A stretch of DNA of 64,000 nt. Source: Paracyclopina nana (lineage: Eukaryota > Arthropoda > Copepoda > Cyclopoida > Cyclopettidae). The stretch is taken from NCBI GenBank assembly GCA_019096065.1, contig JAGUCH010000004.1, positions 992,001 through 1,056,000 on the forward strand, read 5' to 3'. Of the stretch, positions 53,060-62,814 are shown piece by piece. Position numbers and translations under genes: made by a program. Under the pieces are notes generated by a model. That model saw only the letters and a list, made by a program, of their open reading frames with translations, made no database searches and was not told the DNA's origin. Within the stretch, counting starts at the first letter, position 1; each line of letters begins with the position of its first letter.

Positions 53060-54325
53060 CTACTTCAAGTGAGGATGCTCGTATGTTTTGATCATGACAG
53101 CCTCATAGGGACTCTTCTCGACCAACACTATGAAAGTAGGCAGTCCGTAAGCAACTTCATATCTGGGATCGGCCAGCACTTCACCCAAAGTCGTATTAGT
53201 GTCCTTCAGAGGGATGAGTGCCACTTTGTCAGGGTCAGTTATTCGGTCTTCAAAGTAGATTTTCAGCCTCTCGGGAACATATTTGTTCTGTATGTCCCAT
53301 ACGGGCCTCTCAATGCCATGGCCGAACATGGCCTGCAAATGGTCAGAGAAGAACTGGCCAACCTCTTCAAATTCCTCTATCAAGTCAGTCTCTCCATATT
53401 CTGGGTACATAAAGAGGACAGGCCACACAAGCGTTTCACCGGCAGTCGTGAAATTGACTCGTTTATGTGCAGCATTGGGGATCTTCGGGACCAGCATCTC
53501 GATCACTTCAGAGATTTGCTCCTCTTTACCAACATCCACACTTTTAAGGTTGACATCTTTCAGCTTGACTCCACGAGATTGCAACGCAGCCACAAGTTTA
53601 GCATCTTTTTTGAGCTGCTTCTTCTTTGCAACGGCCTCCTTACGAGCGTTCCGTTCAGCCTCTTTGATTTGCTCTCTGGACTGCTGCAAAATTGTCAACA
53701 CCTCTTTGTCACAAGGCTCAAGTTTGAGGGCTTTTTCGGACCACTCAATGCAATCTGCAAACCTCCCGAGGGCATGGCAACAAATGGCACCTCTTTTCAC
53801 TGCCTTGAAGTGGTCGGGCTTCAGCTTGACCACGAGCCTGCAATCATTGAAACTGGACCTGTAATTCCCGAGGTGAAATTGGGCAGCTGCTCGATTGGTG
53901 ATCAGTTGCACCGTGATCAACTCCTCTTTGCTCTTGCAGCGAATGCCCTCAGTGTAAGCAGCTACAGCGAGGCGATATTTCTTCAGCTTGAACTGAAAGT
54001 TGCCGTCCTCCTTGTAATTCCTGGCCAACTCCTCAGGCGAGTTCTCATCTGGAGAATATTTCAGCTGCTGCAAACCTTCCATGAGTGGGCTGAGTGTGCC
54101 CTTGGCAGCATCTTCAATGAGTTGCTCATTTGTGGCGAAAAAAGGGTGAGATTCCATCTCTTGTTCCCAATTTTCTTCACGCCAGCCCTCAGTGTAACCT
54201 GGGCCATCTTGAGCCTTTTTCTCCAGAGCGGCCAAATATTCGGCCATTTCCTCATCAAGTTTTTGTGCGAGCCGCAGCCGTTCTTCTTCAGTCATTTTCT
54301 TCGCTCCTTTGGCAGTCGGGTCCAT
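53060..54325 (-). CDS. TTC4: TTC4 / Dpit47 / Cns1 co-chaperone
   Basis: Hsp90/Hsp70 TPR co-chaperone. Intronless, 421 aa. An N-terminal acidic helical part is followed by three TPRs (about 115-225): [20 protein letters not shown] with [29 protein letters not shown]; and [21 protein letters not shown] Lys/Ala-rich coiled coil ([15 protein letters not shown]) leads to the C-terminal wheel domain with [19 protein letters not shown] and [13 protein letters not shown]. The ATG at 54325 starts [11 protein letters not shown]; the ORF is open ten codons further without an ATG. First gene of an apparent two-gene transcription unit with QTRT1. Confidence 0.93.
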   Translation of the reverse strand: MDPTAKGAKKMTEEERLRLAQKLDEEMAEYLAALEKKAQDGPGYTEGWREENWEQEMESHPFFATNEQLIEDAAKGTLSPLMEGLQQLKYSPDENSPEELARNYKEDGNFQFKLKKYRLAVAAYTEGIRCKSKEELITVQLITNRAAAQFHLGNYRSSFNDCRLVVKLKPDHFKAVKRGAICCHALGRFADCIEWSEKALKLEPCDKEVLTILQQSREQIKEAERNARKEAVAKKKQLKKDAKLVAALQSRGVKLKDVNLKSVDVGKEEQISEVIEMLVPKIPNAAHKRVNFTTAGETLVWPVLFMYPEYGETDLIEEFEEVGQFFSDHLQAMFGHGIERPVWDIQNKYVPERLKIYFEDRITDPDKVALIPLKDTNTTLGEVLADPRYEVAYGLPTFIVLVEKSPYEAVMIKTYEHPHLK

Positions 54326-54679
54326 TTTTGAGAGAGTTCTAGCTAACTTTACCACACACGTGTTTACACTTGCAATTGTACATTCCTGCGTTCAAGCAAC
54401 GCGATCCTCAGCCGCTCGCTGCTGAAAATAAACAAAACAACTTTGGCTGAGAAGCGAGCCGAGTTTTCTAGGGCTATTTCACGGTGTCTTCTTGAAGCCC
54501 TTGGAAACATGTGATTATCTCGAAATCATCAAATAGCAATTTTCCTATCAACCCTCAGTTAAACTCATGATTTAACCTCAATTATTTGCTTTATTTCTTC
54601 ACATTTTACCTATAAGCTTGCACGAGTCAAAAGTCGAGGTTTTTCTCGTTACCTTTTGCGATTTTATTTATTTTCGTAG
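54326..54679. promoter_or_regulatory. TTC4 upstream region
   Basis: About 350 bp with the TTC4 promoter on the minus strand; no gene or clear element recognised. Confidence 0.4.
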
Positions 54680-54820
54680 TTCTCAGTTGAGAGTCAGTTC
54701 TCAGTGAGTTCTCACAATTCTGACCTCTCAGTGAGTTCTCGCTTCTCAGTGAGTTCTCACTTCTCAGTGAGCTCTCACTTCTCAGTGAGCTCTCACTTCT
54801 CAGTGAGTTCTCAGTTCTCA
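54680..54820 (+). repeat. 18-bp tandem repeat (ttctcagtgagttctcac)
   Basis: About seven copies, the last five very regular, with alternating gagttc / gagctc variants. Its open reverse frame (SLRSEN repeats) is a by-product of the repeat. Confidence 0.9.
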
Positions 54821-55896
54821 CACAGGCCTATCAACCAGGAAGCTTTATTTTGGATTTCGGGCATGGATGAATACTGCAATTTTTCATTGTAAATCTGCCC
54901 ATCTATCACTTTTTCTTAAGATGTCCACCTTTTAGATGCAAGGTTAAGCAAAAATTGAAAACAAAAAATAATTATGCTGTGAAGGAGTTATTGGTCAAAT
55001 GTGGGACCCCAAATTAAGAATACATTAGGGTAAAAGATATTTGGCAAAAAAATTTTTAAACAATATGCTTGTTCCCTTTTTTCCACTCGGACCATAATTC
55101 CTATTTTTGTACATTCCAACTGGACCAAGTAAGGTTCACCAATCAACTAAACTTGGGTTCTTACATAAACATAATACACATGATGACTATCAAGTATCAA
55201 TTTCAGTTGCTTTTCATAAAGCCCACTTTTCCGATTGAAAGTTTTTGCATATATAGTTCAACTTGCTGTTGGTCTTGAGCTTTCAAGCAAAGCCAAAGCT
55301 GAAAATTTCTCAATGCAGTTAGCATTACTCCAAGCCAAAATCAAGGGACAAAAAGTTGGGCTAATTATGCGCGTAAACTAAATACTACCCACAATAAGCC
55401 AAAGGCGTAAAGTCGCTTGATTCGCAACGCCATCTAGCCAAGCAGCTTGAGCAAGTACATTTAACGTGGCAGCGACCAATAATTGACAATTAATTGTTTG
55501 GCTTCTGGAGCATCATTAATAAGACATAATCTACAGACAATCTTTCCAGCCCTAAAAGCTTATGCAAGTCACGCAAATTTTCAAGCTTTTCAGTGTCGAA
55601 ACCAAGTTTTTCGAGCACGGCTCCACAGATTAGCCAATCAAATTTCAGATCGCAGTCACGTGACAAGTTGCGCGCGCGCGGCAGTTTTTCCAAAAAGCGC
55701 CATCTAGCGAAAAAGTTTGTCCCTCCACCGACTTATCGCGCACAAACGTGCTCTATCAAGCACGAATGCGCACATACTAAATTCTGCCCATGGATCAAAG
55801 CGCACACAAACGCGCACAATATAAAACTGTCCATGTATCTACAAGAATTTTTTGGCTGCCCTTAAACGCGCACAGTTGTACTTTTTTCGGCTTAGA
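54821..55896. other. Intergenic
   Basis: About 1.1 kb. AT-rich at left. Around 55660-55860 there is a patch rich in gcgcgc and cgcacac motifs. No supported gene. Confidence 0.45.
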
Positions 55897-56150
55897 GCAG
55901 ACTCTGGATTCTTGGCAAAAATCTTTGCCTGGACTTTTGGTGATAAAGGAACTGAAGTCTTTGCAATCACCAATGATGATGATGAAATCTTTGCTGTTGG
56001 CGAAATTGTGGCTGGTTGCCTAGGATTGGGTGATGGAGAGCCTTGATGACAGCAGAGAAAGGTGGCTGTTCTGAGAAATGTCATTGATATGATGGCCTTT
56101 GGTAGTGGCCCTCATGTCTTGGCCTTGACCAAAGCTGGTTTATTCATAGG
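55897..56150 (+). pseudogene. Fragment of an RCC1-repeat (RCBTB-like) gene
   Basis: Frame reads SGFLAKIFAWTFGDKGTEVF, AITNDDDEIFAVGEI, GCLGLGDGEP, then two stop codons (TGATGA). The same frame continues with VLRNVIDMMAFGSGPHVLAL and TKAG. The order GD.G.E...T..DE.FA.G...GCLG.GD then FG.GPH.LALT..G fits RCC1 repeats as in RCBTB1/2. No BTB part was found. Looks like a processed or partial dead copy. Confidence 0.6.
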
Positions 56151-57017
56151 GGTTCAATGGAAGAGGTCAACTTTGAAATGGTACAGTTGTTAATGAATTG
56201 CACCAAGGTTGTCACTTCTATTGCAAGTAGAGACTCAGATTGCAATTGGTCACTTTTTTCTTTTCTTCTTTCATATCATTGTTCTACTCTCAAATTAGCT
56301 GTATGATCTTGCCAACTCTAACCGTGAAAAGACAAAGGTTTGCATAGAGCTCATGACCAGTGGCATGCATCAATGTGGAATTTGCCGTTAATTTCTACAT
56401 TTTGGCTATTATTAGGTTTATCATCAATCATTTCACTGATATTTTCCAATAAGAAAGCATTTCCTAACTTGGATGACAAGACTTGCATATCCTTATTTGT
56501 GAACTCTGCCATGAATTAATGAAGACTTCGAATTAGTGCTCTGCAATTAAAAAGCCTATTTACACTGCCCTGCATGAAGAGTAAATCAATCCCTGCTTTT
56601 AGTGCTTTATGTTTCATGCAAAACTTAAGATTGATTTACCAACAAAACTGATTATAGCAGCGCTTGAGCAAATTATGAATATTTATCTTATTGAAATATG
56701 GTGCATTTTTTACTTGTGTACTTTACAACTTATGTATTTCATACAATTTTTAAAGACTATTATTTTGCTTTGTGCTCCACCAATCCCACTTGTTGCACGA
56801 GTTTTAAAACAGATGTTCAAAAATCCGTAGTTCAGCTACATCAGTTGACATAAAGGTTAGAAAACCTGCATTGGGTCACTACCCATGTTGGCAGGAGAAT
56901 ATTTAATTGATAACGGTACATCCATCAGCACTTGCGTGGCATACTGGAGTTTCATAAAGAGAAAAACCTGTTCTGCTTAGCTTTGATCGCGTAGCTTGAC
57001 TTTTATTAAAGAAGAAC
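56151..57017. other. Intergenic, ALAD upstream
   Basis: About 870 bp, AT-rich; one short hydrophobic ORF (56609-56830) with no recognisable similarity. The last part holds the ALAD promoter and 5' UTR. Confidence 0.45.
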
Positions 57018-58088
57018 ATGGCAACAAGAGGAGAAGAGCCTTTAAGGCTGCATAGCGGTTATGCTCACCCAGTGTCAAGGCTGTGGCAAAGCAATGACTG
57101 CACACTTACTCCAAACAACTTGATGTACCCACTGTTCATCATTGATGACCCTGATGAAGTGCAGCCCATTAGTGCCATGCCAGGAGTCTCCAGAATGGGA
57201 GTGAATAAAGCTCTTGAGCATTTGGAGGAGCTGGTTCCCTTGGGACTCAGCTCAGTGCTCATTTTTGCAGTCACCAATTTGCCAAAGGTAAGCTTTATAG
57301 AAACTAGCTTGGGCTATTCAAACAATAAGTATTTTTTTGCTCTCCTCCAGGATGACACTGGAAGCGGTTCATTGTCAAGTGACAATCCAGCATATGGAGC
57401 AATTAAGAAGATCAAGGAGAGATTCGGGGAGAACGTTTTGGTCGCAGTGGACATTTGCATTTGCCCCTACACGACAACTGGACATTGCGGAGTGTTCGAC
57501 CCAATCACCATGGAAATTGACAATGCCAAAAGCATCACCCTCATCGCCGAAATGGCTGGGAAAATGGCCGCGGCAGGAGCGGACATTGTCGCCCCTTCTG
57601 ACATGATGGACGGACGGGTGAAAGCCATAAAAGAGCGGCTAAGAGAGCTAGGCTTAGAAGGGAAAGTCTCGGTCCTGTCCTACTCTTCGAAATTTGCTTC
57701 CAGCTTTTATGGGCCTTTTAGGGAAGCAGCCCACTCAGCTCCCCAATTCGGAGACAGGAAAAGGTACCAGCTCCCACTTGGCAGTCGGGGATTGGCCATA
57801 AGAGCAGCCGACAGAGATGTCCTCGATGGGGCTGACATGCTGATGGTCAAGCCCGGCTTGGCCTACCTTGACATCGTGCGGGAGGTGAAGAATCGTCACC
57901 CTCTCCATCCCATGTTTGTGTACCAAGTGTCTGGAGAATATTCCATGCTCCTGCATGCCAGTGCCAATGGCGCTTTTGAGGAGAGAGCCATCATTTACGA
58001 GGTGATGACCTCGATGCGACGAGCTGGAGCTGACGTCATCATCTCCTACTTCACTCCCAGCCTATTAAAGTGGATGGCTAACCAGTAG
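57018..58088 (+). CDS. ALAD: Delta-aminolevulinic acid dehydratase (porphobilinogen synthase)
   Basis: Second enzyme of haem synthesis, condensing two aminolevulinates. Exons 57018-57287 and 57351-58088 give 335 aa. The 63-nt intron is a multiple of three without a stop, so the frame reads through it, but it interrupts a conserved region and has good sites (AAAGGTAAGC, CTCCTCCAG). Zn-binding Cys are present in DICICPYTTTGHCGVF, so this is the animal zinc type. Active-site Lys residues lie in YSSKFASSFYGPFREA and LMVKPGLAYLDIV. Length and motifs match the family. Convergent with RERE. Confidence 0.95.
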   Translation: MATRGEEPLRLHSGYAHPVSRLWQSNDCTLTPNNLMYPLFIIDDPDEVQPISAMPGVSRMGVNKALEHLEELVPLGLSSVLIFAVTNLPKVSFIETSLGYSNNKYFFALLQDDTGSGSLSSDNPAYGAIKKIKERFGENVLVAVDICICPYTTTGHCGVFDPITMEIDNAKSITLIAEMAGKMAAAGADIVAPSDMMDGRVKAIKERLRELGLEGKVSVLSYSSKFASSFYGPFREAAHSAPQFGDRKRYQLPLGSRGLAIRAADRDVLDGADMLMVKPGLAYLDIVREVKNRHPLHPMFVYQVSGEYSMLLHASANGAFEERAIIYEVMTSMRRAGADVIISYFTPSLLKWMANQ

Positions 58089-58185
58089 CCGAGATGTTTC
58101 GTTACCTCTCTTTATGCATGATTTCCTCGCATAAATATTAAAAATGAATTGATAGAGCTATTATTATGAATCGTGTTAAAGTCAG

Positions 58186-61100
58186 CTAAGGCCTTGAGAC
58201 GGAAGCTTGCTGCTGGCGAACGCGAGCTTCTTGCTCCATGCGTAGGAACTCCTCCTGTTGAGCCATCAGTGATGCGTGCTGCTGAGCAGAGGCCGCGCGA
58301 AAGTTGTGCTCACGCTCGAGCAGCAGTTGTCGTTGGAAGAAATCGGGTGGCAGAGGTCCACGCGGCGAGAAACCTGGAGGCGGCCGCATCATCATTTCAG
58401 CAGGAGACCGAAATCGAGGGTCGAATCCGGGAGGCGGTCTTGGGCCCAGTCCTGCCATGAGGCTGGCATAAGCGGGATGGAGGCCGCCTCCGGGCATTTC
58501 GGGGTTGACACCAGCGAGCTGCAGCCGGACCAAAGGATCGGTGGCCAGTGCCATTCTCTCAGCATATTGGTGCTCCGCTCTGGCTCTGGAAATCATCTCT
58601 TCCAGGCGCCGATTTTCTAGGGACATGTTGAAGGCAGCACTGCCCGGAGGTCCGGGTGTGCCCGGTGGATTAGGATAGGGAGACCGAGGTGAGCCGGCTG
58701 CGGCTGCGGCCATCGCAGCGTTCATGACAGCCCTCTCGCGCTCCATTCTTTCCAATTCTGACATGTAGGGAGACCCCATGGGTGGCATGCCCATCGAAGG
58801 GTGGCCTGAGGGCGTTTGCCTGCCGAATGGATCGAACGGGTTGATGTCCATCCGAGCAACCTTTGCGGCTTGCTCTTGAGCGGCGGCCGCGGCCTTGATT
58901 GCATCCTCCCTTTCACTGGCCTTCCGCAGCCTCTCCTCACGCTTCCGAGCGAGCTTGGAATCTGGTACGGGCTTGAAGAAGAGGTCGGTGCGCGAGCACG
59001 AGTTGCCCTCTCCGCGATTCCACTGGCGCGTGAAAATGGCGCTCTGCGACCGGTGACACTCGCTGCCATCGGGCTTTGGAGGCGGACTCGGCTCCCTCGG
59101 GGCTTGAGGCAATTGAGGCTGTTGTTGGCTTAGTATCTGCACTTCATTGCTGTTGGCATGCTGCGCATGGGCTGGTGGTGGGCCGGGCATGAGATTGGCC
59201 GGGGGCAAAGAGCTGACAGAGGGTGGGAAGTGGTGCACGTGCCCGTGGGGTTGGGGCTGCTGCGAAGACATGTGAGCAGGCATGGTGGGCACAGGGGACA
59301 CCAGCCCAAGGGACTTGTTCAGCTCCCCCTTGATTTCGACCGGTTCCGAGCCGTTGAGAATGCCGCTGTTGCCGTAGTTGTTGTCCTCCGAAGAGTCCTG
59401 CTCAATGGCATTGAGATCGAGCAGTTTCCTATCGACAGTCGGTTTGATGTCCTCGTCCTCTTCCTCAGAGGAGATTTCCTCGTCTTCCTGGGCCGGCCTG
59501 TTGGCCTCCAGGCAGGGCAATTCACCATACTTTTTGAAGTAGATCCGGCAGTCCAGACACACAAGGAGCTTTTCTTTGCCGGCGTGATGCCAATCGCGTG
59601 AGCTGGTCGCGTAGCAGTGACGACAATAGTAAGGACTCAAATCACCGTTGTCACCACCATCGTTGGACTCCTCAGGCTCCTCGGAGCAAGAGCTCACATC
59701 ATCGGGATCATCTTCGTTTTTGTTGCCCTTCCCAGCACTTTTGCCGCCAGTCTTCACTCTCCGCATAACACTCGGCCTTGGCCTTCGGCCTCGCGGCCTG
59801 TTGTTGGCTGCTCCTGGAGTTTTCTTCCAAAGGTAGTAGAACTCGACGAGCTCGGGAGTCTCCCGATGCTGGAGGCATTCTTGCCTGATTTTGAAGAAGT
59901 TTTTCCCATACAGCCTCAAGCCTTTGATGAACTCCTTCACGTCCTCCTCTGGCCAACGTCGAGACGGATCCGCGCCACCATACTCAGGAAACGGGCTCTT
60001 GAGCAATGCCTAACGCAAAAAAAAAATTGAGCTTTTTGAACTTTTTCGAAGTGAAGCAAGGCTCACCTGGAGAGCTTTGCCGGTATCGTAGCTGGTTTCG
60101 TGCAAATGCTGGATTGCATTCAGGGCGATTCCATCACGACTAGCTACGACGAAACCGTCTTCGGGCGACTCTCCGTCGCACATGGCCGCAAAGGCTGCCA
60201 TGGAGCGTCCAGCACGCAGGTACATGAGCAGATCATGATCGTGGATTCGGCCCGGCTCCCACGTGAGCTCTTCCTCTGGGTCGGATCTGTCTTCGACAGG
60301 CACGTCAGGAGTATACTCGGGCAAGTTGGCCTGAAATGATTTCGGATGTTTACACATTGCCAAAAAAACCCACCACGTTATGTTATGGCAAGTACCTGAT
60401 GCGAGGCTCCAACTCGTATTTCACCTTGGGTGGAGGCTAATCTACGAGTCTCTGGGTTGTACGACAGGGTGAAGAAAAAGGTGTTTTCGTTAGGGATGAA
60501 CTCCTTAACGGCCTTTATGTCCTGGCAGTGGTAGACGGAACACTTTCCTCTGAGCACAGACACTGGATAGACATCTGTGGCCTCTGACACGAACAGCTCG
60601 CGCATTCGTAGCATACGATCATCGAGCTTGCTTCTCTTGGCCTTTTTCACTGTGGCACTACTACTACTGTTTAGGCTATTGTTTGCCTCGCTGTTGCTAA
60701 TGGCGGCCTTTTCGGCCAAGGCAAGATTCTTATTGAAGGTTTTGTGCTCTGTGTGTCGGTCTTGAATTAAAAGCTGGTACACCTGTTCGGGTACCTCGTT
60801 TGTGCGGTAGAACCATTTGATGTAGACAATCAGTGTGTCTCGTTTGCTCATTTTCAAGTCCTGGAACAGTTGCAATGCAAAAATGGCCTCGCATAAAGAA
60901 CCAAAAAGAGTGGCTTACTTGTATGCAGCATATGTAGAAGGGCTGTTCTGGTCGTTGGCTTTCGATGTAGACTGCATCGCCAATTTTGTACTCAATGCCG
61001 TAGGAATAGCAGCGATAGCGAACGTAATCACCAGTGTTGATGTCTTTCCAGGCTTTGCCCAGAAGCGGCTTTTTGCCCACCACATGAGTGAGCACTTCCT

Positions 61101-61467
61101 CCTCAACAATGTCTTCAGGTGGAGGGCTCATTTTGCCGAAGAATTCATAGCCCTTGGACTTGCGGAAGTCCCTGCGAGGAACAACGTAAAAAACCACCTC
61201 ATCTGACAACAACAAAGGAGCTTACCTCAGCCGTGAATACGCGGCGCCCTTTTTCTTCTTCTTGGCTTTCGATTTGGCGAACGAGGAGGGCTCGCGATCC
61301 TTGGTCTCGCCTTTAACCTCCCTTGACGTTGAGGCCACCGACGACTCGTCCCCGTCGTCGGCGGGGTTACCTCCGTTCAGCTTGGAGGTGGTTTCACTCT
61401 TGGAGTCACCGTTGGCGGCCTCATCGAGGCGCGAGTCCTCGTCGGACCGTTCGCCGTCGGAGTTCAT
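58186..61467 (-). CDS. RERE: RERE / Atrophin transcriptional corepressor
   Basis: Nuclear corepressor that recruits HDAC1/2; Drosophila orthologue Grunge/Atrophin. Exons 61467-61226, 61171-60919, 60860-60396, 60330-60067 and 60009-58186 give 1015 aa. In order: an acidic N-terminus with a KAKKKKKG signal; a BAH domain (residues about 95-270, [32 protein letters not shown]); ELM2 ([15 protein letters not shown] to [20 protein letters not shown]); SANT ([20 protein letters not shown]); a GATA-type finger ([20 protein letters not shown] then [15 protein letters not shown]); and the Atrophin C-terminus ([20 protein letters not shown] and [16 protein letters not shown]). Shorter than human RERE, which has a longer middle. 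Confidence 0.93.
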
Positions 61468-61974
61468 GATTCGACCTTAGCGCATTTGTCAAGAAGTTCG
61501 GGACGACACACGAGCAGATCTTTTTTCGCAGCGACGCCAATTCGGCCCAAGAGAAATCCCCGGCCGATTCGTGAAATGACGCCAAACCAAACAAAAACGG
61601 GTCGAATCAATGCCGACTTTGTCAGTTTCGGCCCAGTGATCACTGATTGCCTACGAGCTCGTCATGAAAGGAGCCAAAACTTACCATTTGAATTGCAATG
61701 AACTGTTAGAATTTGAACCAATTCATTTAACGAGAAAATGATGATAGAGAAGAATTATAGCGAAGTTAATAGCTGATTAAAGTGGCCTTGTTATTTGTGC
61801 TACGGCTAAGTAAATAATCGGAAGAAAATACACACGAAACTCGCGAAACCTCAAGGGGATAACAATTAACAAGTCACTACTCACAAACAGGTTGGTTTGT
61901 GGAAATTGAACTTTACCCTCCGTTTGGGCGTCACAAGCAAGAAAACTGGAGTGTTATGTTATGTCGTTGCAGCA
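61468..61974. promoter_or_regulatory. Divergent promoter region, RERE and D2HGDH
   Basis: 507 bp between start codons; GC-richer near RERE. No coding potential or clear core element. Confidence 0.4.
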
Positions 61975-62495
61975 ATGTTTCTTTTTCAACAAAGTAGGCA
62001 CCTTGTCACTCCTGTTTTAAGGTAAATCTTAACCCTCAACTGCGTAATTCGCCTACATTTTTCATGACTCGCAGGAGATCCTATTGCTTCAGTGTGGAAC
62101 TGACAAGCAAAAGGTACCCTGAAGTGAAGAGAGGAGATTACAGCAAACTTGACGAAAACGATGTCAGCTTTTTCAAAGACCTCCTCGGCTCAAATAGGGT
62201 CAATACGGACCTTTCAGAAATTGCGGGTGACTCAGTTTAACAGCCATTGCATACGCTGAAATAGCTAAAGAATTGTTGTCAGGTCATAATACGGATTGGC
62301 TGCGATCTGTCAGGGGCCAGGGTCAAATTGTGCTGAAGCCAAAAACAACCGAGGAAGTGGCCTTAATTGTTGGCCATTGCTACAAACGAAAGCTAGCAAT
62401 TTGTCCACAGGGCGGAAACACAGGATTGGTCGGAGGATCTGTGCCCGTATTTGATGAGATCATCCTTTCCACATCTCTCATGGACTCAATCGAGG
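61975..62495 (+). CDS. D2HGDH: D-2-hydroxyglutarate dehydrogenase, 5' exons only
   Basis: Mitochondrial FAD enzyme oxidising D-2-hydroxyglutarate. Exons 61975-62021, 62075-62226 and 62283-62495 are in phase and give 137 codons: a presequence-like start ([20 protein letters not shown]), then [31 protein letters not shown] and [13 protein letters not shown], and the FAD-binding [20 protein letters not shown]. Family members have about 500 residues, so most of the protein is missing here. Just after the last donor, [13 protein letters not shown] could be a remnant of the next exon (the family has SGILV..AG..L), but the frame then closes. Either remaining exons lie beyond 64000, or the gene is broken. 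Confidence 0.75.
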
Positions 62496-62814
62496 GTAGG
62501 CCATTTGAATTTTCGCGCCATTCAATACCTACGAAGGGGTTGGTATTATTTTGAAAGTCGGCTCAATATTGGCTTTTTCGTCAAATCGTTGGGTGTTAAC
62601 AGCTCATTGCAGCTCGCAGTTGTTTTCATTGTGTTCGACAGTTAGTTGGCGCGCGCTCCTCAACTGAGACTTGGGAGCGCTCGCATCTCCCCCAGTTCAG
62701 TAGCACGGTGATCCTTTTCGACCGAAATTCTACAAGCTAGGTGCAAAGGTTGCTGACTTGCTGCTCATGATGTCATGCGCCTTTTTTGCAAGATAGCTGA
62801 CTTGTACGACGTCT
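62496..62814. other. Spacer before the Gln/Pro-rich gene
   Basis: 319 bp with a possible relic of a D2HGDH exon near 62535-62580 and a GC-rich patch (62647-62700, including gcgcgcgct) that may be the promoter of the next gene. Confidence 0.4.

Noticed and set aside
52967..54331. Long 454-codon plus-strand ORF
   Set aside because: Antisense to TTC4, whose protein has TPR and family motifs; no recognisable domain on the plus strand.
61209..61225. Very short intron in RERE between GTAAGC and the nearest TTGTCAG
   Set aside because: Intron would be under 20 nt and puts a TGA in frame; the 54-nt intron ending CTCGCAG at 61172 restores the frame.
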